Assembly (NCBI RefSeq): GCF_001411495.1
Contig: NZ_CP012982.1
Span: forward strand, 186,001 to 250,000
DNA from: Burkholderia cepacia ATCC 25416
GTDB taxonomy: Bacteria; Pseudomonadota; Gammaproteobacteria; Burkholderiales; Burkholderiaceae
DNA: 64,000 nucleotides
Reading direction: 5' to 3'
Below, in pieces: positions 27,261-35,028 of the stretch; position 1 is the first letter of the stretch, and each line of letters opens with the position of its first letter. The position numbers and the translations under genes are program-made. The notes beneath the pieces are model-generated. The model ran no database searches and was not told where the DNA came from. It saw only the letters and a list, made by a program, of their open reading frames with translations.

Positions 27261-27716
27261 TCAGTGCCGATGCCCGCCCCAGCCGCCACCCGAGTGGCCG
27301 CCGCCCCAGTGGCCGCCACCCCACGGACGATGCCAGTACCCGCCGCGTCCGCGCCAGTAGCCACCGCCCCAGCCGCCCCAGAAGCCGACCGAGATCGCCG
27401 GCGCTCCCCAGCCGTACCAGCCCGGGTAATACGCGGGGGCATAGTACGGATACGGATAGGGATACGGCGGCGGATAGGCCGGCGCGACGTAGACGGGAGC
27501 CGGGTCGGCCACGGGCGGCGCGACCGCCGTCGAGCCCTGGCTCGGTGCGGCGCTACCCGGTGCAGCCGGCGTAACGGGTATCTCGCGCTGCGTCAGCGTG
27601 GCCGGCGCCGGCGCGTAATACGGCGCATAGCCGTACGGACTCGTGTAATAACAGCCGCCGAGGGCCAGCGTGGTCAACGCGAATACCGCACACCTCGCGG
27701 CAGGAATCGGGGTCAT
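27261..27716 (-). CDS. small Tyr/Pro/Gly-rich lipoprotein
   Basis: A 151-residue protein with a lipobox LGGC (Cys22) after a short hydrophobic signal. The mature part is rich in Tyr-Pro-Ala (YGYAPYYAPAPA, PYPYPYPYYAPAYYPG) and ends in a Gly/Trp/His-rich segment (GGGHWGGGHSGGGW). No enzymatic motif. Start at 27716 is supported by GGAGCAAGAA just upstream; the frame to 27902 would destroy the signal peptide. Probably an outer-membrane-associated envelope protein, cotranscribed with the SH3 protein gene. The His/Gly tail could bind metal ions, but that is only an inference. Confidence 0.75.
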   Translation of the reverse strand: MTPIPAARCAVFALTTLALGGCYYTSPYGYAPYYAPAPATLTQREIPVTPAAPGSAAPSQGSTAVAPPVADPAPVYVAPAYPPPYPYPYPYYAPAYYPGWYGWGAPAISVGFWGGWGGGYWRGRGGYWHRPWGGGHWGGGHSGGGWGGHRH

Positions 27717-28014
27717 TTCTTGCTCCGGCGGAATCTGCGCTGCGCAGCCAGGCTGCGCGCCTGACTCTAGCTTACGTCCCCTGCAGATTTCCGCCCGGTA
27801 TGATCGGTTACTTTTTGTTTCCAGCATCAGACGCGCGCGCAGGCACGCCGCGTGCTGATGGGTCTGCCGCGCTCGCGTTGAAGTTCGCGCAAATGCCCTC
27901 AACTTGAACGATGTCAGGCTGGCCGGCGCGGACGGGGTTCGCGAGCAAACGGCGGCCCGAAACCGGCGGGCTTCGGCCCGCCCAGACAGGAGCGCGGTTC
28001 ACGCCGCCATCGAC

Positions 28015-29556
28015 ATGACTACGCCACGCCCCACTCCCCGGGCGGACACGCCGCTCGATCCGATCATCCAGTTGCTGGCGCTCGCCGGCGAACAGGGTTA
28101 TCTGACCCACGCCGACCTCGTCGACGCGCTGCCGCCCGAAAGCGACAGCCCCGACGCGCTCGACGTCGTGCGCGCCGCACTCGCCGACATCGGCATCGCC
28201 GTGCTCGACGAGCCGGCCGCGCCTGCGCCGTTCGCCGGTTCGTCGCCGGTCGACGTCGATCGCGATGCGCTCGACGAAGGCCGCGCGATGCTCGGCGACC
28301 TCGCACGCGGCACGAGCGCGTCGACCGACCCGCTCGCGCTCTACATGCGGCGCATGCAGGCGGTGCCGCTGCTCACGCGCGAAGGCGAAATCGTGCTTGC
28401 CCGCGAACTCGAGACGGGCCGTCACCAGATCCTGCATGCGATCGCCGGCTATCCGGCGGCGGTCGACTCGTTGCTTGCGCGTCACCGCGCGACGGCGACG
28501 ACCGGCAGCGCCGGGACTTCCGACGGCGACGGCGACGCCCCCGACACGGCCGCGCCGGCCAGCTACGACGCACTGCAGACGGCCGTCGCGGCCCTGCGCG
28601 GCGCGTTGCACGCGCATGGCGTCCGTTCGGACGAATACCGTGACGCGCGTAACCGCATGGCCGCCCTGCTGGGCTCGATCGCGTGGCTCGCACCGGCGGT
28701 CGACGACGCGAGCCGCGTCGTGGGCACGCTCGCGTCCGCGCCGCACGGCACCGAAGCAGGCGAAGCCGCCAGCTTCGACGCGGTCGCGCGGCGGGCACTC
28801 GCCGCAGCGCTCGCCGACGGCCAGCAGAAAGTGCGCGACGCCACGCGCGCGATGCTCGAGGCGAACCTGCGGCTCGTGCTGTCGATCGCGCGCAAGTACA
28901 TGAACCGCGGCGTCGACCTGCCCGATCTCGTGCAGGACGGCAGCCTCGGCCTGATGCGCGCGATCGAGAAATTCGAATACCGGCGCGGGTTCAAGTTCTC
29001 GACCTATGCGACCTGGTGGATCCGCCAGGCGATCGCGCGCGCGGTCGCGGATCGCGCACGCACGATCCGCGTGCCCGTGCACGTGGGCGACCAGTACCAG
29101 CGTGTGCAACGGCATGCGCTGCGTTTTCACCAGCGCACGGGGCGCCGGGCGACACCGGCCGAACTCGCGGTCGAAACCGGCCTCGACGAGGACAAGCTGC
29201 GCGCGGTGCTCGCGCTGCCTGCCGAGCCCGTGTCGCTCGATGCGCCGCTGCCCGACGCGGACACCGGCCTCGTGGAGCTGATCGAGGATCAGGCGTCGGC
29301 CAGCCCGTTCGAGCAACTGGCAGACACGCGCATGCGCGAGTGTGTGCGGTCGCTGCTCCGGTCGGTCACGCCGGCCGAGGCCGACGTGCTGCGCCGGCGG
29401 TTCGGTCTCGGCGGCGCCGAGCCCGATACCTACGATGCGATCGCGCACGACGCCGGCATGTCGCGCGAACGCGTGCGCCAGATCGAGAAACGGGCGCTCG
29501 CCGCGCTGCGCACGGCCGCCGAGGCCGAGAACGCGCAGTCGTTTCTCGACGCGTGA
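28015..29556 (+). CDS. RpoD-like (group 2) sigma-70 factor
   Basis: A 513-residue sigma factor. Region 1.2 is [21 protein letters not shown]; region 2 includes [37 protein letters not shown] and ARTIRVPVH, nearly identical to RpoD so it should read an ordinary -10; region 3 is [25 protein letters not shown]; region 4.2 is [19 protein letters not shown]. It has a shortened N-terminal part instead of the long RpoD region 1.1 and a divergent, Ala-rich spacer at residues 140-270. The chosen ATG at 28015 lacks a good ribosome binding site; an AGGAG sits 23 bases upstream. It is an alternative, not the housekeeping, sigma factor; its regulon is unknown. Confidence 0.85.
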   Translation: MTTPRPTPRADTPLDPIIQLLALAGEQGYLTHADLVDALPPESDSPDALDVVRAALADIGIAVLDEPAAPAPFAGSSPVDVDRDALDEGRAMLGDLARGTSASTDPLALYMRRMQAVPLLTREGEIVLARELETGRHQILHAIAGYPAAVDSLLARHRATATTGSAGTSDGDGDAPDTAAPASYDALQTAVAALRGALHAHGVRSDEYRDARNRMAALLGSIAWLAPAVDDASRVVGTLASAPHGTEAGEAASFDAVARRALAAALADGQQKVRDATRAMLEANLRLVLSIARKYMNRGVDLPDLVQDGSLGLMRAIEKFEYRRGFKFSTYATWWIRQAIARAVADRARTIRVPVHVGDQYQRVQRHALRFHQRTGRRATPAELAVETGLDEDKLRAVLALPAEPVSLDAPLPDADTGLVELIEDQASASPFEQLADTRMRECVRSLLRSVTPAEADVLRRRFGLGGAEPDTYDAIAHDAGMSRERVRQIEKRALAALRTAAEAENAQSFLDA

Positions 29557-29570
29557 CCGCATCACGCGAC

Positions 29571-29602
29571 GCACGGTCGTGCCCCTACCGGCACGACCGT
29601 GC
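29571..29602 (+). terminator. strong hairpin after the sigma factor gene
   Basis: A perfect 13-bp stem (GCACGGTCGTGCC with its complement) closes a 6-base loop, 15 bases after the stop codon. No T tract follows. Confidence 0.65.
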
Positions 29603-29736
29603 ACCTCGCACCTGTGCTACGTTTGCTATTGACGTGCGTCAAGTTTTCTTCAACGCGTGTCGCGACAATGATGAACAGCCGACCGGCGCATCGTTCGCCG
29701 TGTCCATTCCGTTTGTGCTTCCCCGGGTCCCTCGCG

Positions 29737-30618
29737 ATGCAGACGAGCGCCAGCCAAACGTACGAGGAAAACCGGCATATCGCGGCCTGCCTGCGCGAGG
29801 CGGCGCAACGGCTGGCTGACCAGGGCGCGAATCCTTACCGGGTCGCCGCGTACCGTGCGTCGGCCGGCACGGTCGAAGCGCTCGACCTCGACATCCGCAC
29901 GCTGTTCGAGTCCGGCGGCGTCGATGCGCTCGGTACGTTGCCCGAGATCGGCACGGGCGTCGCCCAGGCGATTGCCGAGCTGCTGGTGACCGGGCGCTGG
30001 CGGCAGCTCGACCGGCTGTGCGGCGACGCCGTACGCACCTCCGCATTCGAAGCGGTGCCGGGTATCGGCCACGCGCTCGCGTTACGCATTCACGACCTGC
30101 TTCACATCGATACGCTCGAGGAGCTCGAACGCGCGGCCCGCAACGGCCAGCTCGAAACGATCTCGGGCGTCGGCCCGCGGCGCGCAGCCGGCATCCGCAC
30201 CGCGCTCGACGACGTGCTGAGCCGCCGCCGGCGCTGGCAGGGCCACGTGCAGGACGCCGGCCCCGGCACCGAGCCCCCGGTCGAACTGCTGCTCTACATC
30301 GACCGCCTGTACCGCAACAAGGCCGCGGCCGGCGTGTTGCCGACGCTCGCGCACCGGCGCCTGAACGTGGACGGCTACGTGCCGTCGCCCGTCATGCACA
30401 TGACCAAGGGCGGCTGGCATTTCACGGCGCTGTGCCTGCTTGCCGCGATGCGCACGCCGGAGGCCTCCCGCCCGACCGACTGGGTCTCGCTCTATTTCTA
30501 CGACGCCGGGCAGCGCGAACACCAGCGCACCGTCTTCACCGAAACGGTCGGCTCGCTCGTCGGCAAGCGCATCGTGCGCGGGCGCGAGCAGGAGTGCCGC
30601 GTGTACTACGCGGGCTGA
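29737..30618 (+). CDS. helix-hairpin-helix protein with PolX-like N-terminal domain and unknown C-terminal domain
   Basis: A 293-residue soluble protein. Residues 8-165 resemble the N-terminal part of DNA polymerase X: an 8-kDa-like helical domain (EENRHIAACLREAAQRLADQ, ANPYRVAAYRAS) and three helix-hairpin-helix motifs, LPEIGTGVAQAI (68-79), VPGIGHALALRI (107-118) and ISGVGPRRAAGI (142-153). The nucleotidyltransferase palm with its catalytic aspartates and the PHP exonuclease are both absent. The C-terminal 120 residues (WHFTALCLLAAMR, YFYDAGQREHQRTVF) are not familiar to me. It likely binds DNA non-specifically and may be a repair accessory. Alternative starts at 29668 or 29671 add a non-homologous leader. 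The upstream sigma gene is on the same strand but separated by a strong hairpin. Confidence 0.75.
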   Translation: MQTSASQTYEENRHIAACLREAAQRLADQGANPYRVAAYRASAGTVEALDLDIRTLFESGGVDALGTLPEIGTGVAQAIAELLVTGRWRQLDRLCGDAVRTSAFEAVPGIGHALALRIHDLLHIDTLEELERAARNGQLETISGVGPRRAAGIRTALDDVLSRRRRWQGHVQDAGPGTEPPVELLLYIDRLYRNKAAAGVLPTLAHRRLNVDGYVPSPVMHMTKGGWHFTALCLLAAMRTPEASRPTDWVSLYFYDAGQREHQRTVFTETVGSLVGKRIVRGREQECRVYYAG

Positions 30619-30623
30619 GTCAG

Positions 30624-31451
30624 TCAGTCGTCGGAGGTTTCGTCGACGTCGAACGCCACGCCGAGCACGGACGCGATCTCGCGACAGGCATGAGTGAGCG
30701 CGCGCGTGCGGCGACCGGAATATTCCACTGCGAGATCGAACCAGGTCGAATACGACACGTAATCGGCGCCGCTTTTCCGGTTCGGCACGTCGAACCACAA
30801 CGTCACCGTGTAGCCGCCCTTCCAGCGTATCGGTATCACCCGCGTGAGCCGCAATCTCGTGATCGCGCCGTGACGGAAGCGGAAGCTGTCGTCGCCCACG
30901 CGGAACCCCGACCATGCGCCGTCGTTCGACACGAACACGGTCAGCGTGTGGTCAGGTGGCGCGGCCGGCCCCCCATCCTCGACGGCAAGTTCGGCCATCG
31001 ACACCATCGACGCGCCCGAATCGCCGTGCCCCGTCTCGACGTCCACGAACGCTTCGATCTTCCGCTTCGCATTGTCGTAGAAGATGCGCGCGACGTCAGA
31101 CCGCGCGTCGCCAGCCATCGGATCCACTTGCTTGAATCGTGCATGCTCGCCGTATCGAAGCGGTACGTCGGGCGCGTCGTCGGCATCGCCGGCGTCTTCG
31201 GCGCCGTCAGTCGGTTCGTCGTCCGGACTGTCGGCCGGTACGGCCTGCGCGGCCGTCTCGGGCTGCCCGATACCCCCACGCCGTCGCTTCACCCAGGCGG
31301 TTCCCCACGTCAGCAGGGCTGTCTGCGCCGCCAGCACAGCCGCCATCGTCGCGCACCCCGCGAGAAATCCGTAGTGCGGCCCGACCTTCGATGCCGCGTA
31401 CGCGGCCGGAAGCACATAAAGCACCAGCAATGGCGCAAGCAATAACGACAC
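30624..31451 (-). CDS. membrane-anchored hypothetical protein
   Basis: A 275-residue protein with two N-terminal membrane segments (LLLAPLLVLYVLPAAYAA and FLAGCATMAAVLAAQTALLTW), an acidic linker (SPDDEPTDGAEDAGDADDA) and a soluble C-terminal domain of about 170 residues (RIFYDNAKRKIEAFVDVET, HTLTVFVSNDGAWSGFRVGDD). I do not recognise the family. It starts at GTG 31451. The stop lies five bases past the stop of the convergent helix-hairpin-helix gene. Confidence 0.68.
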   Translation of the reverse strand: MSLLLAPLLVLYVLPAAYAASKVGPHYGFLAGCATMAAVLAAQTALLTWGTAWVKRRRGGIGQPETAAQAVPADSPDDEPTDGAEDAGDADDAPDVPLRYGEHARFKQVDPMAGDARSDVARIFYDNAKRKIEAFVDVETGHGDSGASMVSMAELAVEDGGPAAPPDHTLTVFVSNDGAWSGFRVGDDSFRFRHGAITRLRLTRVIPIRWKGGYTVTLWFDVPNRKSGADYVSYSTWFDLAVEYSGRRTRALTHACREIASVLGVAFDVDETSDD

Positions 31452-31563
31452 GCGTCAACCCCGTTGTTCCTGTTTTCGTTTTCGAATTCCGGCCGGGATC
31501 GGCACCGCCGCCACCCTGCCGCCGGACTGCTGATGCCACCCGCACGTCGCGCGGGCGCGCAAC

Positions 31564-31989
31564 CTATGCGCCTTCCGCCTTCGCGCGACGCGCCGGATTG
31601 CGATGCGCGGCAATGCGCAGCAGCTTCTGGAACGACGGGCATTCGAGATGGTTCGCCGCCGGGCACACGGCCGCGTGCCGCAGCGCATCGCGCACGGCGC
31701 CGAGACGGCGGATCGTGCGGTCGAGTTCGTCGGCCTTGCTGTCGAGCTTCGCGCGATCGATCGCAGGCAGGCCGCCCGTGTCCACCATCGCGAGGATGTC
31801 GTCGAGCGAAAAACCGGCCTCGCGGCCCAGCGCGATCAGTGCCAGCCGCTCCAGCACCGACTCGTCGTATTGCCGCCGCAGCCCGTGGCGGCCGATCGGG
31901 ACGATCAGCCCCTTTTCCTCGTAGTAGCGCAGCGTCGACGCGGGCAATCCCGAGCGCCGCGCCACATCCGCAATGTCCAGCCGACTCAT
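31564..31989 (-). CDS. MerR-family transcriptional regulator
   Basis: A 141-residue MerR regulator. The winged helix-turn-helix is LDIADVARRSGLPASTLRYYEEKGLI followed by RRQYDESVLERLALIALGREAGFSLDDI (given as spans, residues 3-65), then a dimerisation coiled coil. The C-terminal segment CPAANHLECPSF has two cysteines and a histidine, which could bind a metal, but it lacks the C-x2-C-x-C-x5-C cluster motif of SoxR. It is divergent from the DUF2938 gene, with an operator in a 19-bp-spaced promoter between them. Confidence 0.85.
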   Translation of the reverse strand: MSRLDIADVARRSGLPASTLRYYEEKGLIVPIGRHGLRRQYDESVLERLALIALGREAGFSLDDILAMVDTGGLPAIDRAKLDSKADELDRTIRRLGAVRDALRHAAVCPAANHLECPSFQKLLRIAAHRNPARRAKAEGA

Positions 31990-31991
31990 GC

Positions 31992-32022
31992 TTGACCTCA
32001 AGTGAACTTGAGGTTGCAAGAT
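31992..32022 (+). promoter_or_regulatory. MerR-type promoter and operator of the DUF2938 gene
   Basis: TTGACC (31992-31997) and CAAGAT (32017-32022) are 19 bases apart, the over-long spacing used by MerR-activated promoters. The spacer is filled by the perfect palindrome ACCTCAAGT-GA-ACTTGAGGT (31995-32014). Orientation on the plus strand points to the DUF2938 gene as target. Confidence 0.75.
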
Positions 32023-32058
32023 AGGCGCTCGACTCCATAAAGACAAGCCCTGACTGCC

Positions 32059-32133
32059 ATGAAACCGCCGAATCCACGCTGTATCCCGCTGCGCCGCGCA
32101 GCCGTCGCCCTCCGCGCCGGTGGTTCGCGATGA
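32059..32133 (+). CDS. possible 24-codon leader ORF upstream of the DUF2938 gene
   Basis: An ATG at 32059 opens 24 codons (MKPPNPRCIPLRRAAVALRA..., short here) ending in TGA that overlaps the ATG of the next gene as ATGA. It lies downstream of the MerR-type promoter. No clear ribosome binding site is visible, so it may be coincidence; if translated it would couple translation to the DUF2938 gene. Confidence 0.25.
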   Translation: MKPPNPRCIPLRRAAVALRAGGSR

Positions 32134-32627
32134 GCCTGTCCGATGTCCTGCTCAACCTGTTGCTGATCGGCACGGGCGCGACGCTCGTGATGGATCTGTG
32201 GGCGCTGTTGCGCCGACGTGCATTCGGCATTCCGTCGCTCGACTATGCGCTGGTCGGCCGCTGGATCGGTCACATGATGCAAGGCCGGTTCCGGCACGTG
32301 TCGATCGCCGCCGCGCCGCCCGTGTCGGGCGAACGCACGCTCGGCTGGATCGCGCATTACGCGATCGGCATCGCGTACGCGGCGCTGCCCGTCGCGATCG
32401 CGGGCACGGCATGGATCGGCACACCGACACCGCTCCCCGCGCTCGTCGCCGGCCTCGCCAGCGTGGTCGCGCCGTTCTTCGTGATGCAGCCCGCGTTCGG
32501 CCTCGGCATCGCGGCGTCGCGCACGCCGCACCCGGGCGTCGCGCGCCGGCGCAGTGTCATCGCGCATCTGTCGTATGGTGTGGGGCTTTATCTGGCGGCG
32601 TTCACGCTGGCAGCGCTGCCCCGTTGA
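32130..32627 (+). CDS. DUF2938 integral membrane protein
   Basis: A 165-residue membrane protein with four hydrophobic segments (LLNLLLIGTGATLVMDLWAL, IAHYAIGIAYAALPVAIAG, AGLASVVAPFFVMQPAFGLG, YGVGLYLAAFTLAALP). The pattern GTGATLVMDLWALLRRRAFG and GHMMQGRF is the one I associate with DUF2938. Function unknown. The divergent MerR gene and the MerR-type promoter suggest induced expression in response to the MerR ligand. Confidence 0.75.
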   Translation: MSLSDVLLNLLLIGTGATLVMDLWALLRRRAFGIPSLDYALVGRWIGHMMQGRFRHVSIAAAPPVSGERTLGWIAHYAIGIAYAALPVAIAGTAWIGTPTPLPALVAGLASVVAPFFVMQPAFGLGIAASRTPHPGVARRRSVIAHLSYGVGLYLAAFTLAALPR

Positions 32628-32885
32628 GCACACCGTCTTGCCGAAGCCTTGACGGGTAGCGCCGGCTCCACGGAGCCGACGTCGACGCTTGCACAAGCGC
32701 TTCGTCGAAGTGTGCCGGACGCTTTGTCCTGCGCGAGCCGAGCGATGGCCGCGCCGACATAACGGCAACGGCAATGACCACGCCCATGCCGTCATACGGG
32801 CCAACGTGGCACGCCTGCGCACGGCCACCCGGTATTCCCGTAGCGGTCAACCCATTCATCCGGCCGGCCCGGATGACGCTGCCCA
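32628..32885. other. intergenic region between convergent genes
   Basis: No gene is supported. A hairpin CGGCTC-CACG-GAGCCG (32663-32678) is a weak terminator candidate for the DUF2938 gene. Confidence 0.4.
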
Positions 32886-33326
32886 TCACTCCCCGCCGCA
32901 GTCGATCAGGTTGTGGCGCACGCGCCCGAGCAGCCGCACCAGCGTATCTCGCTCGTCGGGCGTGAAGCCGCGCAAACCGTCGTCGACGACGGTGTCACCC
33001 ACTTCGAGCATCTGCGGAAAGATCTCGCGCGACTTGTCGGTCAGCCGGATCACGAATGCACGGCGATCGTCGTCGTTCGCGACGCGCTCGATCCAGCCAT
33101 AACTTTCCATCCGGTCGAGCAACCGGGTAAGCGAGATCGGCGCGATCTCGAGCCATTCGGCGAGCCGTGCCTGATTCATCTCGCCCTTCCACGTCAGGTA
33201 TGCGATCACGCGGCTTTGCGCGCGCGTCAGCCCGATGCGCTTCGCGCGCCGGTCGAACAGGCGCCCGTTCAGGCGGGCCACGTCAGAAATCAGGTAGCCG
33301 ATCCGGTTCTCGTAGGTCTTGTCCAT
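32886..33326 (-). CDS. MarR-family transcriptional repressor
   Basis: A 146-residue MarR protein. The winged helix is visible in LTRAQSRVIAYLTWKGEMNQARLAEWL and ISLTRLLDRMESYGWIERVANDDDRRAFVIRLT (spans at residues 33-97), including the wing DDRR. It is divergent from a DHA2 drug-efflux gene, the standard layout of a repressor of an efflux pump that binds the pump substrates. Candidate operator at 33393-33406. Confidence 0.87.
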   Translation of the reverse strand: MDKTYENRIGYLISDVARLNGRLFDRRAKRIGLTRAQSRVIAYLTWKGEMNQARLAEWLEIAPISLTRLLDRMESYGWIERVANDDDRRAFVIRLTDKSREIFPQMLEVGDTVVDDGLRGFTPDERDTLVRLLGRVRHNLIDCGGE

Positions 33327-33392
33327 GCGGGGATTATAGGGTCAAGCCGACAGCCACCCGTCGCTCGCGGCCAGGCGATAAGCGGATCTATA

Positions 33393-33406
33393 ATAAGCGT
33401 GCTTAT
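33393..33406. promoter_or_regulatory. palindrome between MarR and efflux genes
   Basis: ATAAGC-GT-GCTTAT is a perfect palindrome extended by A/T-rich flanks containing TATAAT-like sequences on both strands. It lies 67 bases upstream of the MarR start and 55 bases upstream of the efflux gene, as expected for a MarR operator repressing both. Confidence 0.6.
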
Positions 33407-33461
33407 AATTCCAGCGATACCGGATCGCCGCCCACGGCGACCGCCCCACGGAGACACCCCC

Positions 33462-34991
33462 TTGAACCCCGCCGCCGACGCCCCCGCCTCGCCCGCCCTG
33501 AACCGGCCGATGCTGACCCTGTCGATCATGCTCGCCACGCTGATCCAGACCCTCGACAGCACGATCGCGAACGTCGCGCTGCCGCACATGCAAGGCACGC
33601 TGTCCGCGTCGCAGGACGAGATCACGTGGGTGCTGACCTCCTACATCGTCGCGGCGGCGATCGCGACACCGCTCACCGGCTGGCTGTCCGACCGGCTCAG
33701 CGTGAAGCGGCTGCTGATCGTGTCGATCGCGGGCTTCACGGTCGCATCCGCGCTGTGCGGGCTGTCCGAGACACTCGTGCAGATCGTCGGCGCCCGCCTG
33801 CTGCAGGGCGTGTTCGGCGCCGCGCTGGTGCCGCTGTCGCAGTCGATCCTGCTCGACATCAACCCGCGCGAGAAGCAAGGCCAGGCGATGGCAATCTGGG
33901 GGATGGGCGTGATGGTCGGCCCGATCCTCGGCCCGACGCTCGGCGGCTGGCTCACCGACAGCTACAACTGGCGCTGGGTGTTCTTCATCAACGTGCCGAT
34001 CGGCGCATTCGCGCTGGCCGGCGTGATGACCTTCCTGCCCGCCCGCGCGCCGCGCCCGCACGTGAAATTCGACGCGTTCGGCTTCGCGACGCTGGCGCTC
34101 GCGATCGGCGCGTTCCAGGCGATGCTCGACCGCGGCGAACAGCTCGACTGGTTCGGCTCGTACGAGATCCGCATCGAGGCGATCGTCGCGGCGCTCAGCT
34201 TCGCGTTCTTCCTCGTGCATACCGCGACCGTCGGCAAGGCGTCGTTCTTCAAGTCGGAACTGCTGCGCGACCCGAACTTCGCGACGGGCACGCTGTTCAT
34301 CTTCGTGGTCGGCGCGGTGCTGTACGCGACGCGCGCGCTGCTGCCGCCGATGCTGCAGAACCTGATGGGCTACCCGGTCGCGACGACGGGCCTCGTCACC
34401 GCGCCGAGCGGCGCCGGAACGATGATCGCGATGCTGTTCGTCGGCAGGCTGCTGAAATACGTGGATGCGCGGATGCTGCTGCTCGCGGGGCTGTCGATTT
34501 CCGCGCTCGCGCTATGGCAGATGATGCAGTACACGGTCGTGCTGTCCGAGGCGGACATCGTGTGGCCGGGCGTGGTGCAGGGCTTCGGGCTGGGGCTCGT
34601 GTTCGTGCCGCTGAGCGCGCTGTCGTTCTCGACGTTGCCGCCCGACCTGCGTGCGGACGGCACGGCCACCTACAGCCTGATGCGCAACATCGGCAGCAGT
34701 ATCGGCATTTCCATCGTGCAGACGCTGATGACGCGCAACACGCAGGTGTCGCACGCCGATCTCGCCGCGCAGATCACACCGTTCAACCCGGCCGTGCAGG
34801 CGATGGCCGGCAGCCGTCTCGACTTCGCGCTGCTCGACCGCACGATCAACCAGCAGGCATCGATGATCGCCTACCTGAACGATTTCAAGCTGATGTTCGT
34901 CGCGACGCTGCTGATGATTCCGCTGTTGCTGCTGATCCGCCCGCCGCAGAAAACGGCGAGCGTGGAGATCGCGCATGCGGCGATGGATTGA
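33462..34991 (+). CDS. DHA2-family multidrug efflux MFS transporter (EmrB/QacA type)
   Basis: A 509-residue transporter with fourteen predicted helices. Motifs are LDSTIANVALPHM in helix 1 (DHA2 D1), LSDRLSVKRLL (motif A), GVMVGPILGPTLGGWL (motif C) and WRWVFFINVPIG. Start: TTG at 33462, supported by a GGAG eight bases upstream; the first ATG (33510) would be 16 codons inside and has no such site. No EmrA-type membrane fusion protein gene is adjacent, so it may act alone or with a distant partner. Confidence 0.87.
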   Translation: MNPAADAPASPALNRPMLTLSIMLATLIQTLDSTIANVALPHMQGTLSASQDEITWVLTSYIVAAAIATPLTGWLSDRLSVKRLLIVSIAGFTVASALCGLSETLVQIVGARLLQGVFGAALVPLSQSILLDINPREKQGQAMAIWGMGVMVGPILGPTLGGWLTDSYNWRWVFFINVPIGAFALAGVMTFLPARAPRPHVKFDAFGFATLALAIGAFQAMLDRGEQLDWFGSYEIRIEAIVAALSFAFFLVHTATVGKASFFKSELLRDPNFATGTLFIFVVGAVLYATRALLPPMLQNLMGYPVATTGLVTAPSGAGTMIAMLFVGRLLKYVDARMLLLAGLSISALALWQMMQYTVVLSEADIVWPGVVQGFGLGLVFVPLSALSFSTLPPDLRADGTATYSLMRNIGSSIGISIVQTLMTRNTQVSHADLAAQITPFNPAVQAMAGSRLDFALLDRTINQQASMIAYLNDFKLMFVATLLMIPLLLLIRPPQKTASVEIAHAAMD

Positions 34992-35028
34992 CGATGCGAC
35001 GGGCGCGCGCCCGTCGCAGGCCGAACCG

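Noticed and set aside
31564..31989. SoxR, suggested by the CCTCAAGT...ACTTGAGG operator
   Set aside because: The protein lacks the four-cysteine [2Fe-2S] motif of SoxR; similar palindromes are bound by other MerR proteins.
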